Of a DNA stretch of 64,000 nucleotides, positions 46,059 to 57,192 are shown one piece after another. This DNA is from Tolypocladium sp. Sup5 PDA-1. Its lineage: Eukaryota; Ascomycota; Sordariomycetes; Hypocreales; Ophiocordycipitaceae. The first letter of the stretch is position 1. Each line of letters starts with the position of its first letter. The stretch spans positions 1,364,001 through 1,428,000 of the forward strand of contig JPHH03000001.1 of the NCBI GenBank assembly GCA_000750105.3, given 5' to 3'. The position numbers were made by a program, and so were the translations under genes. Below the pieces are notes generated by a model. It had not been told where the DNA came from. It saw nothing but the letters and a program-made list of their open reading frames with translations, and searched no databases.

Positions 46059-47414
46059 ATGTGGTGGTTCTTCAGCGTCATCTTCAGCTCCGTCTTCCTC
46101 TTCAGCATCGTCCTCTCCATCCCCGTCGCCTTCGATGTCGGCGGCCGGGACAGCGGGCTGGCCTACAGCCTCTCGCTCTTCATCTACTATCTCGCCTACT
46201 CAGCCATCCGAATCGTGACCGCCGAAAAGTCGCGCCTCGGCTGGACCGTATCGACCGTCCTCCGACTGTCGCAGTGGATCGTCATCCCGACGCTGCTGAT
46301 CTGGGCGCTCGGCCAGTTCGCCGTCGATGCGGGGAGCACCAGCTGGGTGGAGAGGACCCTGGGCGGCCTCTTCCACTCCAAGAGCACGAGCTGGAGCGAG
46401 TGGGTGTTTGGCAAGGACGGGCTGTTGGAGACGGTCATGCTGGGCACCTGGGACAACGTGCTGAGATACTCGGGTCCTGGATTTCAGCTGCTGGAGGGCT
46501 TTTGCACGCTGCTCGTCATCCAGGCAGCCGGGCAGATTACCCGCTGGCTCGTCAACAGAGGGAGGAGTGACACCTGGGTGGTGAGTGCAAATGGCTGCTC
46601 GGCTCTTCCATGACCGCCCCCGCTAACTGGCGCGCAGATTATCCTCCTCACCTTTTCGGGGTCCATCATGGCGAGCGCCATCTACTTTCTGTGGCGCGTC
46701 GCGCAGTTTCCGCAAATAAGCAACCTCGACGCCACCCTCATCGGCGTCACCATGACCACGGCCGTCTTCCTCTGCGCCTACGGCATCGGCAGCGGGCGCG
46801 GCAGTCCCGTCGAGAGCTCGCTCCTCTTTGCCTACGTTGTCCTCTGCGTATACCAAATCTTCACCGACTACCTGCCTTCGGACGGCACCGGTAATGTCGA
46901 TGACCAGGGTGTCACGCAGCCGGAAATCCCACCCCTGCCGCCCATTATCATGGCATCGTATTCAACCCTGCTTCACATCCTGGGCTCACTCCCGCTCGCC
47001 ATCCACTCCTCTCTCGCCTTCCTCTACGCCGCCTTCCAGACCATCACGCCCTCGGTCATCATCTCTCTGACCTACCGGTTATTCGTCTTTTACTCGGCCA
47101 CGCGGATCATCCCCTCGGTGCGGGATCTCGGCGCCCGAGCGCTGATGCACGAGCCCGACTTTGAAGACTCGGAAACGGCCAGCAAAGTGTTGGGCTTCCT
47201 GAGCTGGTTCTCACCGTCAATCCTGGTGGCGGTGTACACGAGCTTGCTGCTGCAGCACTTTTCAACAAGCGAGGGGCCGGACGGCTGGACCCTCAGGGGC
47301 GGCGACGTTGGAGGCGGCATGTGGCGCTGGATCAACGTTGGGTTGACCATGGTGCTGTATGGCGTGGAGCTGTACCTGGGGACCGACGAGCAGGACCACT
47401 GGAAGGTGGACTAG
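46059..47414 (+). CDS. ICE2: ICE2-family ER membrane protein
   Basis: ICE2 is a multispan ER protein that in yeast affects cortical ER inheritance, ER shape and phospholipid supply. Exons 46059-46580 and 46638-47414 (57-nt intron, GTGAGT...GCAG) give 432 residues. The protein is largely hydrophobic, with about nine to ten spans. Recognisable text includes MWWFFSVIFSSVFLFSIVLS, then DSGLAYSLSLFIYYLAYSAIR, TWDNVLRYSGPGFQLLEGFC and YRLFVFYSATRIIPSV. It ends without a lysine retrieval motif. Upstream in-frame sequence has no ATG close enough to be preferred. Confidence 0.93.
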
Positions 47415-47985
47415 TCGCCTTCACGGAGTGGATGAAAGATACAATTTGGCTGTCCGCTGTTGAGATGGACCGCCCATGTAGCAGGAGACCGGAGATGAAA
47501 AGGGGGCTTGTTGCAGAAGAGATGGCAGCACTGGGTACCCTCACAAGTACTGACAGCATGTTGGGCATGGATGATGTGTACTGGATGACTGCGGAATGGG
47601 ACGGCAAAGACGGCGGGCTGGCGTTTGGGCAGGCAAGCGTACTTATCTTGTCTTAGGAGCATGGCGATACTTGATATGATTTATTCCTTTTGTCAATGCT
47701 GGCGTTTCCAATAGCACGGGGCTGGTCCGAGTCGTGTTGCACTTGACCTGTGACGATTGGACGTTGTGAGATGCGGCAGCGCCAGGTTGAACAAGTGAAT
47801 GAGTTTTCTACAAATACTGCCAGATATCTGACAATGCATTTCTTCAAATATTGTTCCTTGAGCCTCATGGCATTGATTGATGCTGTCAAGGCGACATGAG
47901 TGGGCGTTGCACCCGCTACCCTACACCCCGCTTCATGAACGATGCCTCGGCAACTCGGGCACCACTATTATAAGACGGATCGACC
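47415..47985. other. Intergenic, ICE2 to alpha/beta hydrolase
   Basis: About 570 bp between same-strand genes, moderately AT-rich from 47650. No gene is supported. Confidence 0.6.
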
Positions 47986-49176
47986 ATGGGCTGTGGCCTC
48001 CTCTCCCACATCTCCAACGTGAGCACCATGGCAGACTCATACTCAACAAAGGGCCTCCCGCCCGCACCCGCCGTCTCCGTGCACACCATCCCCATGGCCG
48101 GGCTGCTCGTCGACGTCTACGGCCTCGACGAGCTGCCGTCTGACCCTGCCACGCCCGTGACGTGCCTCTGGCTGCTTCACCCACGCACACGCACGCGCGC
48201 GCGCATGGCCGACATTGCCCGGCGCGTCGTGCACGCCTGGCTCTCACAGCAAGAGCAAGAGGCCAAGGGCCAGGGGAGAGGCCTCGTGGCGCTGGCGTTT
48301 GACATGCCCAACCACGGCAGCCGGCTGGTCAGCGAGCGGGCGAACCAGGCGTGGGACGGGGGCAACGAGCGGCACGCCATCGACATGGCGGGCGTGGTGA
48401 AAGGTGGAAGGGCGGACATGAGCGCGCTGATGGACCTGGTGGGCGGGTATCTCGAGAGGGAGGTTGACGGGCACGTCGCGCTGGGATGGAGCCTCGGGGG
48501 GCACGCGGCGTGGCAGGGGGTGGTGTGCGAGGAGAGGCTGGATGCGGCGGTGGTGGTTGTGGGGTGTCCTGATTACTTGGGTGAGTTGTTTGTCTGTTGC
48601 GGTGCTGAGTGAGCTCATGATGCTGTGGTGGCGGCGTTGAGTGAGCATCGTGATGCTGACGGTGATGGTGTTGAGTGAGATATCGCACACCTGCTAACAC
48701 CGCCAGGCCTCATGACCAACCGCGCCAAACGCGCCAACCTCGACACCGGCTCCGCGCCCCTCCTCGGCAGCCGCTTCTTCCCCAAGACCCTCCTGTCCAC
48801 CCTCTGCGCGCACGACCCGCGCGCCATCCTCTTCGGCCCCGGCGGCAGCCTCCCGTCCCTGCCGCTGCCCGCCCCTGAGCAGGCACGCCTCCGCGCCATC
48901 CTGGACGCCCGCGTGCGCGGCAAGAAGGTGCTGCTGTGCTCGGGCGGCGAGGACGCGCTGGTGCCGTACGCGCGGTCGCGGCCGCTGCTGGCGGTGCTCA
49001 AGGACGCGGCGGGCGGGTGGTACGCGGACGGCGGGTTCGTGGTCGATGACAGGGTGTACGAGGGCGTTGGGCATCGGTTCAGCAAGGATATGGTGGGGGA
49101 TGCGGTTGAGTTTCTGGTGAGGGTTGTTGGGGAGGGGCCGAGGGGGGCGAGGGGGGAGGAGAAGGCGAGGATATGA
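47986..49176 (+). CDS. Alpha/beta hydrolase (serine hydrolase) of unknown substrate
   Basis: Exons 47986-48580 and 48707-49176 with a 126-nt intron give 354 residues from the first ATG. The ATG at 48028 (MADSYS) lies in a better context (CACCATGG) and would give 340 residues. The nucleophile elbow reads GWSLGG, with Ser at residue 169 in the longer form, after strand text ALAFDMPNHGSR. Candidate acid and histidine lie in SGGEDALVPY and EGVGHRFS near the C-terminus, so the triad appears complete. No signal peptide is seen, so a cytosolic esterase or lipase-like enzyme is likely. It is convergent with the DUF218 gene, 215 bp away. Confidence 0.85.
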
Positions 49177-49391
49177 GGGTGAGTGTCGTGATGCCTTGGC
49201 TGGATGGTATGGTGTTGCGGATGATGTACGAGGATATGATGAGAGGACATGATAGACGAGACGGCGTTGACGCCTGCTGGCGTGCTGAATTAAAGTATAC
49301 TCTAATGAATAGCTTCTATGCCCTAAAGGAACGCTCAAACCAGACCCATATCAACATCACGACCCATTCAACATCACCACCCTCACCACCA

Positions 49392-50181
49392 TTACCACGG
49401 CCGCGGCGCATCCTCCACCAGCGTCTCCTCCTCTCCCTCCCCCATCGTCACCAACCCCCCCTTATCCTCAACCTCCTTTCCAAAAACCCCCTGCCACACG
49501 CCCCGCGGATTCCTCGCCCTCCGCTTCCCCTTCAGCGCCTCCCCCCTACCGTGCGGATCCCTCGCCCACTCCTCCAGCGCCCGCGCCGTGCCCTCCCGCG
49601 CCGCCGCGTTGTCCTCCAGGCCGGGCGGGTCGATGCCGACGAAGCTCACGCGGCTCAGCGGGTACCCGATGGCCGCGCAGTGGGCCTCCAGGCGCGGGCG
49701 CTTGAACGCGTGGCCGACGAGCGTCAGCGTCGCCGGCCAGGAGCCGAAGCGCGCGTGGTACTGCGTCAGGCCGAGGAGCACGTTGTGGTAGGAGTCGAGC
49801 GCGCGCTCCTCGAGGATGATGTCGTCGTCCATGACGGGCGGCGTGAGGAGCTTCCAGTAGGCGTTGTAGGCGGCGAGGTAGGCGTAGCTCTGCGCCTCGG
49901 ACATTTCCGTCTCGTTGCGCGTCGGGCCGCTACGCATCCATCTCCGTTAGCTTCGCTCTCTTGTGTCCTCACATCAGAGGAGCGCACCCTGAGAACATGA
50001 GGATCGAGTCCTCGCGGCTCTGCGAAAGGCACCGCACGCCCTCCTCTGCGTGCCGCATAAAGGTGCCCGTCTCGCCGCGCTGAAAGGGCGCAATGAGCCA
50101 CTCCGCCTCGTCGACGCCCTGGGACGGGCCGCCGAGCCAGATGCCGTGGCAGCAGACGACGATGAGGTGCGTTGGATGCAT
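49392..50181 (-). CDS. DUF218-domain protein
   Basis: Family related to bacterial YdcF/SanA/ElyC, a Rossmann-like fold; the fungal members are uncharacterised. Exons 50181-49988 and 49929-49392 (58-nt intron) give 243 residues. The splice restores SILMFSGGPTRNETEMSEAQSYA, the family's central SGGxTR motif. Other marks are HLIVVCCHGIWLGG at the N-terminus, ALDSYHNVLLGL, and TLVGHAFKRPRLEAH followed by FVGIDPP. There is no signal peptide in this model. The C-terminal 50 residues are charged and probably disordered. Confidence 0.88.
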
Positions 50182-50614
50182 GGCGTTGCCCTTTGGCTTA
50201 AAAAAAAATAACAAAAACAAGCAAAATCAAAGCGTGTACGTCGTGTGGGTGTTAAAGGAGGAGCTTCCGACTTATAAGTGTGGGTGAGCGTGATATCAAT
50301 ATATCAACACCATACTGGAGTCTGGAGTCTGGACTTGGCATGTGATGGTGGGGGCGGGGTGGGGGGCAAGCCGAAGACGACGTCAGGGCGAGAATCAGGT
50401 TACAAGTGGCACGATGCGGTGGGAGGTATCGGGACGGGCGAGAACTCCGGACGCTCCGCCGTGCGTCTGCGTAACGTACAGTCTATCTAGGTATATACAA
50501 AACAGCTTCTATGCGCGCCGGGCCCTCCCTCGTGAGTGGGTATAATGCAGCGTAAATCTCGACGTCCCTCCGATCCGCTGTCGCGAGCCGAGCCATTGAA
50601 CGCCCGCGGCTCCA
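50182..50614. other. Intergenic, DUF218 promoter
   Basis: About 430 bp between the DUF218 start and the folate ligase stop. No gene is seen. Confidence 0.55.
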
Positions 50615-52711
50615 TCACCGTCGTACCCCTGGTATCCTGTCCACAGAGGATTGGTCCTCGTCGGATGGCCCGGCCCTTGACCGGGATTGCCCCCGGTGCC
50701 GAGAGTGGCTCGGTCTGCCATCGGACGCGGGAGCTAGTGGCCGCCGACTGGGGGTGTCCTCTGCTCCGAATCCGTGAGAAGCCTGCAGCACGTCCTGCTC
50801 GAGGACCTTGCGGGACGCAGTCGCCTCTGCAGACCCTTCCTTGGCCTCTTCCTCCTCAAAATCCCGCAGTAAAGACGTTATTCTCCTCTTGGGCTTCTCC
50901 GGCGTCCCGAAAATCTCCTCGTGGCTCAGGTACTTCTTCTCCGGCACGGCGGCGTGGCCGCGGATCTTGAACATGGCCATGTTGTACGCCTTGAGATGCT
51001 CCTCGTGCCGCCGCTTCAGCTCCACGGCGCTTTGACTCAAGTCCACGGCGCTGCTCCCCTCGCTCGTCGACCCTGCGCCGACGTCGTTGTTTATGCTCGT
51101 AATTGCGCTCCGATACCCATCCGCCTGCTTCTTGTGATGCGCCGCGGTCCGCTGCAGTCGGCGTATCTTGTCCGGGACTGCCGGTGACAGCGGCTTGCCG
51201 CCGTTCTGTACCTCCCTAAATGTCGCGTTCCGGAGGGGCGACAGGTACCAGTGTCTCCTGGCCTGCTTAAACTCGCGCGCTTCCTCGGGCGTCAGGGCTC
51301 TCTCCTGTGACAGTTGAGTATAGTGCCAGAGCTGGGCTCGGCCAGGTCGCCTCGTACCGGTTTTCCTCTGCTGCTCGACGCCCTTGACCTTGTAAAACTC
51401 CCGGATCAGGTAGAGGCTGCCCGTCACAATGACTGGCCCCTCGCCGGCCTTTTCGCAGGCCCACTGCACGGCTGTGGCTACGTCGGGCTCGCCGTCGTAC
51501 AATTGAGCATCGTCTTTTAGCACTTCCCTTGCAATACCTCGTCCGAGGTCGGCTGGTGCGGCTGGCGGGTCGTTGGGCCCCGGGGCGTACTCGACAAAGG
51601 CGAGATTGTCCCGAGGACGGAGCAGGGTTTCAATCATCTTGGAAAAGGGCTTGGACTTGCTCGCTGACAGGCCCATAACCCAAGTCACTGGCTGGTCGTC
51701 CTGGCGTATTTTGTTATTCACGTGCGTGGCCAGGGCCTCAACGCCGAGCATGTTGTGGGCGCCATCCACCAGGATGGGTTGTTGGCGGGTGCCACCAGTC
51801 AACTCGGTCACGCTCACATACTCCTTTCTGCCAGGGAGGTGAGGCTTGGTGGCCATGAGCTTGTTAAGATCAACGTCCAGGTGGGGAAACAGGGTCCGGA
51901 AAGCCAGGGTCGCGCAGAGGAGATTTTGTTGCTCGTAGTCTTCCAGCTTGAGCCTGTCTTGGTCGAGGCCGGCCAGCAGAGGGATGGCCTTGGATGACGG
52001 GCTGATCTGCGTGCCCACGCTCTGCGCATGCGCCGTCAGTACTCCCAGCACGGAGCTGGGGTTGGTGTGATCGACGATGCACGGCACGCCGGGCCGCATG
52101 ATGCCGGCCTTGACCTTGGCAATCTCCTCGATGGTGTTGCCGAGGTACTCCTGGTGGTCGAGGTCGATCTTGGAGATGACGGTGACGGCCTTTTGCCTCA
52201 TGGCGTTGGTGGCATCCGTGGCGCCGCCCATGCCGACCTCGATGATACCGTACTTGACGTGCATCTTGTCGAGGACGCGAAAGGCCGTGGCCGTCTCCAG
52301 CTCAAAGGGCGTCAGGTCGCCGGGGTCCTCGCCGGACGTGAAGCGCCAGCCCGAGGCGACGCGGCGGTAGGCGGCCTCGACGTGGCCCATCTCCATGTCG
52401 TACATGCGCTTGTTGACGTACAGGCCGTTGACGGTGACGCCGTTGTGCCGCTCCGGGATGGCGGGCGAGATGAAGGTGCCGTGGCTGATGCCGGAGAGCC
52501 GGAACATGCCGGCCAGCAGCGCGCAGATGGAGCCCTTGCCGTTGGTGCCACCGACGTGGACGCCGGCCCAGCTCTGCTCTTCGGGCACGACGCGGCTGAT
52601 GCGCTCGAGGCCGAGGCGGATGTTGCGATGCGCCGAGGCGACCTTTTTCTCGCGGGGCAGCGCGGCCCGGATGCGAGCGAGGGCGCGCTTGACCTCTTTG
52701 GCGGACGGCAT
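50615..52711 (-). CDS. Dihydrofolate/folylpolyglutamate synthase-like ligase with long C-terminal extension
   Basis: Mur-ligase-type enzyme that adds glutamate to dihydropteroate or to folates using ATP. A single uninterrupted frame of 698 codons. The ATP-binding loop is VHVGGTNGKGSICALLAG, near residue 52. FELETATAFRVLDKMHVKYGIIEVGMGGATDATN and KIDLDHQEYLGNTIEEIAKVKAGIM follow, then the C-terminal Mur domain with PILVDGAHN and VIVTGSLYLIREFYKVKG ending near residue 440. This is closest to Fol3-type dihydrofolate synthases, usually about 430-500 residues. The remaining 250 residues are basic/acidic, helical and disordered, with no domain I recognise (HWYLSPLRNATFREVQNGG, then a KKYLSHEEIFGTPEKPKRR stretch). 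A second fused domain is possible. Confidence 0.88.
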   Translation of the reverse strand: MPSAKEVKRALARIRAALPREKKVASAHRNIRLGLERISRVVPEEQSWAGVHVGGTNGKGSICALLAGMFRLSGISHGTFISPAIPERHNGVTVNGLYVNKRMYDMEMGHVEAAYRRVASGWRFTSGEDPGDLTPFELETATAFRVLDKMHVKYGIIEVGMGGATDATNAMRQKAVTVISKIDLDHQEYLGNTIEEIAKVKAGIMRPGVPCIVDHTNPSSVLGVLTAHAQSVGTQISPSSKAIPLLAGLDQDRLKLEDYEQQNLLCATLAFRTLFPHLDVDLNKLMATKPHLPGRKEYVSVTELTGGTRQQPILVDGAHNMLGVEALATHVNNKIRQDDQPVTWVMGLSASKSKPFSKMIETLLRPRDNLAFVEYAPGPNDPPAAPADLGRGIAREVLKDDAQLYDGEPDVATAVQWACEKAGEGPVIVTGSLYLIREFYKVKGVEQQRKTGTRRPGRAQLWHYTQLSQERALTPEEAREFKQARRHWYLSPLRNATFREVQNGGKPLSPAVPDKIRRLQRTAAHHKKQADGYRSAITSINNDVGAGSTSEGSSAVDLSQSAVELKRRHEEHLKAYNMAMFKIRGHAAVPEKKYLSHEEIFGTPEKPKRRITSLLRDFEEEEAKEGSAEATASRKVLEQDVLQASHGFGAEDTPSRRPLAPASDGRPSHSRHRGQSRSRAGPSDEDQSSVDRIPGVRR

Positions 52712-53654
52712 GGCGCTGTCCGGGGAGCGGGGCAGCTACCTTATTGGGCCAGATGATGGGTGCATGGAGTGGGAGGCTTCATCACAGCCAGGAAGAGGTG
52801 ATTGAGGGGGATCGCGGTGGTGGTGGTGGTGGTGGTTGATGGATGGCTTATGGCTGAGAGTCGCATATGGCATGAGCTCTCATCCAAATATTTCGCGGTC
52901 ACGGCGCCAGCCACAGGGATGTTGCGAAGCACCAGCCACACGTGTGGTCGCCGCACGAGCCACACTCGAGCGGGCCGCTGCCTGCATGAAAGGGGCAGCG
53001 GCTCAGTCACTCAGTAACACCGGTCGCGAACCACGTGCGCCATTCGTGTTAGTGCTTACTTTTTCTTAGCGCGTCCCCTGGCCACGCGAAACGGGGAGCC
53101 ACAAGAAACTGCTGCTGGTTCGGAAACGCCGCCAGCGCCTTTCCTTTTCCTCTGCCACCCCCCAGATTGATGATCCATTCTCACCATCCACCCCATCGTC
53201 CACCTCTCCACGGACCTCTCTGCTCCCGTCTTCCTCACCGTTGCTAGTGGCGCCTCGTCGCTGGCTTCACCTCTGCATCCTCCGCCCGCCTCACCCGCAA
53301 ATCCTGCGTCTGCGTGTGCGTTTGTGTTCGAGTGTCCGAATTTTTCTCCTGCACTGTTGTTGCTGGGGTCACGATCCGCGAGTCGCTACTGGGCTGGTTT
53401 ATTTTTGGACCGTGCCTCTGCTCGTTCATCACCGCCCTTCTGCATCGCATCGCATCGCATCGCGCGACGGATCATCGCGGCCTCGCCACTGCATCCTCTG
53501 GGTCACTCGTTATCATCAACAAGCGACTACCTGCCGCTCATCGCCAGTACGCGCCAGGCCCAGGCATTCGCTTTCTGCCTGCTTCACGCGACTTGCCTCG
53601 CCCCGCCTCGCCTCTCACACACGCACGTCGCCATCCTCACCAGTCGCATCCATC
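52712..53654. other. Divergent promoter region, folate ligase and unknown gene
   Basis: About 940 bp between opposite-strand starts. It holds a short GGT repeat (52817-52838) and a five-base GCATC repeat (about 53442-53461). The last 350 bp are strongly C/T-rich, like a fungal 5' leader. Confidence 0.6.
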
Positions 53655-55506
53655 ATGGGTCTCCCGTCAGTGTCCCTTCCCACTGCCTCCGTTCTCTCGC
53701 GCGCGCTGCCGTCCCTGCGTGTCTGCATCGCGGCTGCACATCACGACTCTCGTCTGCGGGCTCAATGGGCAATGCATCACCTTGATCACGGCCCATCGTC
53801 CTCGTCCACGTGCATTGCAGCATCAGCACATTTTACCACTATTCTTTCGTCGGATCTTCCATCGACGCCCCCGAACTGGTTTGCTAATATGCCATTGACA
53901 GACTCTTTGTCGCTCCCGTCGAGTCGGATCTTCCGTCCAAGGTCGCGGGCAAGAGTGCCGCAACCTCTCCGGCCCGCGCAGGCATACGGCGTCTGTTTCG
54001 AGCATCGCTGGGGGACCGAGTCCCCCAAAGGAGCCCGTCTGAACAGCACAACCCAAGGGCCCCTGTTCGAATCTACGGCCCAGTCCCACCGCGTACGAGT
54101 CGCGACACTGGAGACGGCTATCTGCCCTGGGTCGAGTCACCCACCCCGCTGGACCCCAGCGCCGCGGAGCCACGCCCGAGACCCTCTTTCCAGGAAACCC
54201 GCGAAGCCCGTGAAGCGCTATGGCACCGGACCTTGAACGATAGGCGCCACAGAGAGCACTTGGAGCAGATGACCTCTCTCTTCAGCGACCACCGTCCGGC
54301 CCCGGGTCGACTCGAGGCCGAGGCCGAGGCACGGGACGCAGAGGAGCGCTGGTGGCCGACGGCAGACCCTCGGTCGGCGCGAGCAAGACGAGCCCGAGTC
54401 GTGAGTAGCGCCGCGCTGGAGCAGGAATCGTCCTAGAGATTCCATGGACACCTTGGTTGCTAACCCCTTTGCTCCAGGTCGCGCCACATCCGTCGCGATT
54501 TGACCGCAGTCCTGACGTGCGTTCGTTGCAGCGAGGCCCCGCCCAGTCTCACAACGACCAGGTCCTGCGACGGCATGGTGCCATGCCTGTGGCCAACTCT
54601 CGTGCCGCCGGCCCTCGCTACAACGCGCGACTCCTGCGCAGCGTGCGCGATCGGCGAAGCCCGGCGGCCCGGCATGCCCTGGGCCTCGACGGCCTCGGCG
54701 ACCGCGAGCGAAGCCTGAGCCCCGAAGTATGGGACACCCTCTTCTCTACGCTGACTCCCGACCCGCAGCCGCCCAGTGCCGGCTCGTCATTCGCTTCGGC
54801 GGCGGCATCTCAGAGCCAGAGCGCCGGCCCATCTTCTGGCACGCCCATCTCGGCGCCAGATGTCGCCGACGACGAGCCCGCCCCTGATGCACAGTGCGAT
54901 GACTCTGGCTGCGAACATTCGGACGTGGACATGGACGAGGACGAAGAGAACATGCGCTTCCCAGCCTACTCCCCTGGCATGCTCGTTCGCGGACCGCTGT
55001 CGAGAAACGAGCACCCTGGCATCCCACCCTTTGATCCGATTCACAGCAACGACCCAGTCGCCAGCTCTGCGTACTCCCATCCTCGCATGCTGCGGGGTGA
55101 TCCACGTCCTCGACTCCTCTCGCATCCTTCAATGGGGGACTATTCATTGGCCAACGAGATACGGGCCAACGCGATACGGAATTCGAGAGGTCAAAACCCT
55201 GCCGAGAATGCTGCTCGCGGCAACATTCCAGGGTTTTCGCGTCCGCCCGAGCGATGGACCGTGTTGGTGGAAGCGTCAGAGGAGGAACGCGGCGCCGAAG
55301 AGGAGCGGCAGAACCGGGAGGCGCGGCAGAACCGGGAGGCATCTGCGGGAGCCGGGCAGAACGCCGCGGCCGGCGGAGAGGAGGACTGGTCAGGCATGCA
55401 GCGCATCGTTCGCAGCCTTGCCCGTAGGGAGGACATCCCGGACGAATGGTGGGCTGAGGCAGGCCTGAGCCGGACGCTCCCCCAAGACGAGACGGCAAAT
55501 GAGTAG
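53655..55506 (+). CDS. Unrecognised, conserved-looking 512-residue protein with an 11-nt first exon
   Basis: Exons 53655-53665, 53902-54400 and 54478-55506 give 512 residues. The middle exon is an open frame of 166 codons with no usable ATG, so an upstream start is needed. ATGGGTCTCCC followed by donor GTCAGT and a 236-nt intron gives MGLPLFVAPVESDLPSKVAG, which reads like a genuine fungal N-terminus. The protein is polar and mostly disordered, with a charged helix (ALWHRTLNDRRHREHLEQM), an acidic patch (DVDMDEDEEN), and a Glu/Arg-rich repeat before a compact C-terminus, GMQRIVRSLARREDIPDEWW. No catalytic or membrane features are seen and I cannot assign a family. Confidence 0.75.
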
Positions 55507-57192
55507 GGCGATTTGGCGCGGCGCTTGGAGCTGTTGAGGTTGTTTCGGTCCTAGGCGTGTTGCCTCGAGACGGGGACGGTGATGCGGCCAACTCACGACG
55601 TGGGGAGTTGACTGGACGACCGCTTTGTATTATAGCGTGTACGGCATACGTCTGACCGGGGTCATCTGGACAGCACCTGGAGGCGTTTTACTGGAGAAGC
55701 TTGAGCATGGAGCATGGCAGGGCTGGGATTTGATGGATCATGGATAGGGCTGAGGCTGACCACCAAGGGGGCGAGTTGGTGAGATGCGTGAGCATGTCGG
55801 ACAGAGATGGAACCACATATGCAGCGATACGAGTACTCGGTGCCACCGCTCTGCAAGGTACTTGGTCGATGCATGAAGAAATGACTTTGAACATGAAGCT
55901 GATGACGCTCCCTCCGTCTCCTGGCAGTTTATGCGGCGCCTGGCCCGCTGCCCCTGGCCGAGATCCACCATGTACCTAGGTACGGGACATGGTTGCAGCA
56001 TACGGTAAGTTACGAAGTAGAATTGAGGGCCGGTGCCTGAACGAGCACGTGCCGCTGCGTTCCTGGGACGAGAGCGGGCCAATTATCGTGACGGAGATAT
56101 GTCCGGGGAACTTGATGTCTTACATGTTCCATTCCGTACCTAGGTAATTAACTTACGGACTATGAAGTATTACGGAAACAAAGAATCTGGTACGGGTACA
56201 CTGGGGCTAGGTATGTACCAACCCAGGACATCGTGGGGTAGGATGGCCAACAAGGGAACCTGGTTCTATCTGAACCTCTGACTGCGCTCTCGAGGATGGC
56301 ATGCCGTACAGCAGCAGCGTCCCTGCAGGCATCAGCAGCTCGTCCACACAGGGCCGACCAGCACATCCATCGGATCCATCATCCAAGAATCCAATGGATC
56401 CATGTGTCGACCTCAGCTCTCCACGGGGCGCCAAAGCCCATGGAAACCTCCACTTTCAAATCCACCGACACACGTGTATGTACCGACTGGGTGGCCCCGC
56501 CGCGACTTGTGCCAGGTACCAGCGCAGCGTTATTGGCGCCTGAAGAAGCCTGGAGAGCGCTGCTGGGCTGACGCCACCACCTGCCTGCACCTGGGCCTCA
56601 ACACCGTCATATCAGGGCACCTAGGTATGAATTAGTGCACTACAACACCACCACAAGGGCAGCTTGCCGGACCGTTTCAGTTGCACGCACTTCCGCCTCT
56701 TTTCTCGTCGTCTCATCTTTTTCCGTGCTTCCATTTCCCCTTCTTTCCTCGCCCTGGCTGCGTGTTGCGTCCGTGCCGTCTTTTGCCGCTCGCTCCTCCG
56801 ACTTTCTTGCCCGCTGCTTACCCTTTCTCGAACGCATTAACCGCCGTCGTTCGAATGTGACGATCGAAACGTCGCCTGCGCCTCGCGATACACCCACCCC
56901 TCAATCTCCCCTTCTCCCTTGAGCGAGCGACCGAACGTCCAGTACCACCACGCTCGCCGGCTGTACGGGGCGAATGCGTGCGGTCTACGCAGAGGATACC
57001 AGTGCCGCGGCCGGGGATGCGATGACCATCCCCTCGACGAGCCGCTTCACCCCCGTGCCGTTCCCGTCGTCGTCGCCGCAGCCACCACCATCGACATCAA
57101 CATCAAGACCGATCCCGACCTCGACCGTCGGTGTCTCGCCGGCGGAGATAGAGCCAGGCGAGTAACGCGACTCACGCACACACACACGAGCG
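55507..57192. other. Intergenic, upstream region of SepH
   Basis: About 1.7 kb. It contains repeated ACCTAGGT-type palindromes (55973-55982, 56138-56147, related at 56619-56628), a C/T-rich leader-like stretch at 56690-56910, and a 63-codon upstream open frame (56974-57165) ending 27 nt before the SepH start. Confidence 0.6.
56974..57165 (+). promoter_or_regulatory. Candidate upstream open reading frame of SepH
   Basis: ATG at 56974 opens 63 codons, ending TAA at 57163-57165, 27 nt upstream of the SepH ATG. If it lies in the mRNA leader it would probably lower SepH translation. The encoded peptide is Pro/Ser/Thr-rich and resembles nothing known to me. Transcription start is not visible, so its presence in the mRNA is an inference. 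Confidence 0.35.

Noticed and set aside
53241..54236. 331-codon plus-strand frame overlapping the unknown gene
   Set aside because: Its frame conflicts with the open middle exon that joins cleanly to the long third exon; its Ser/His/Arg-rich product looks like leader and off-frame sequence.
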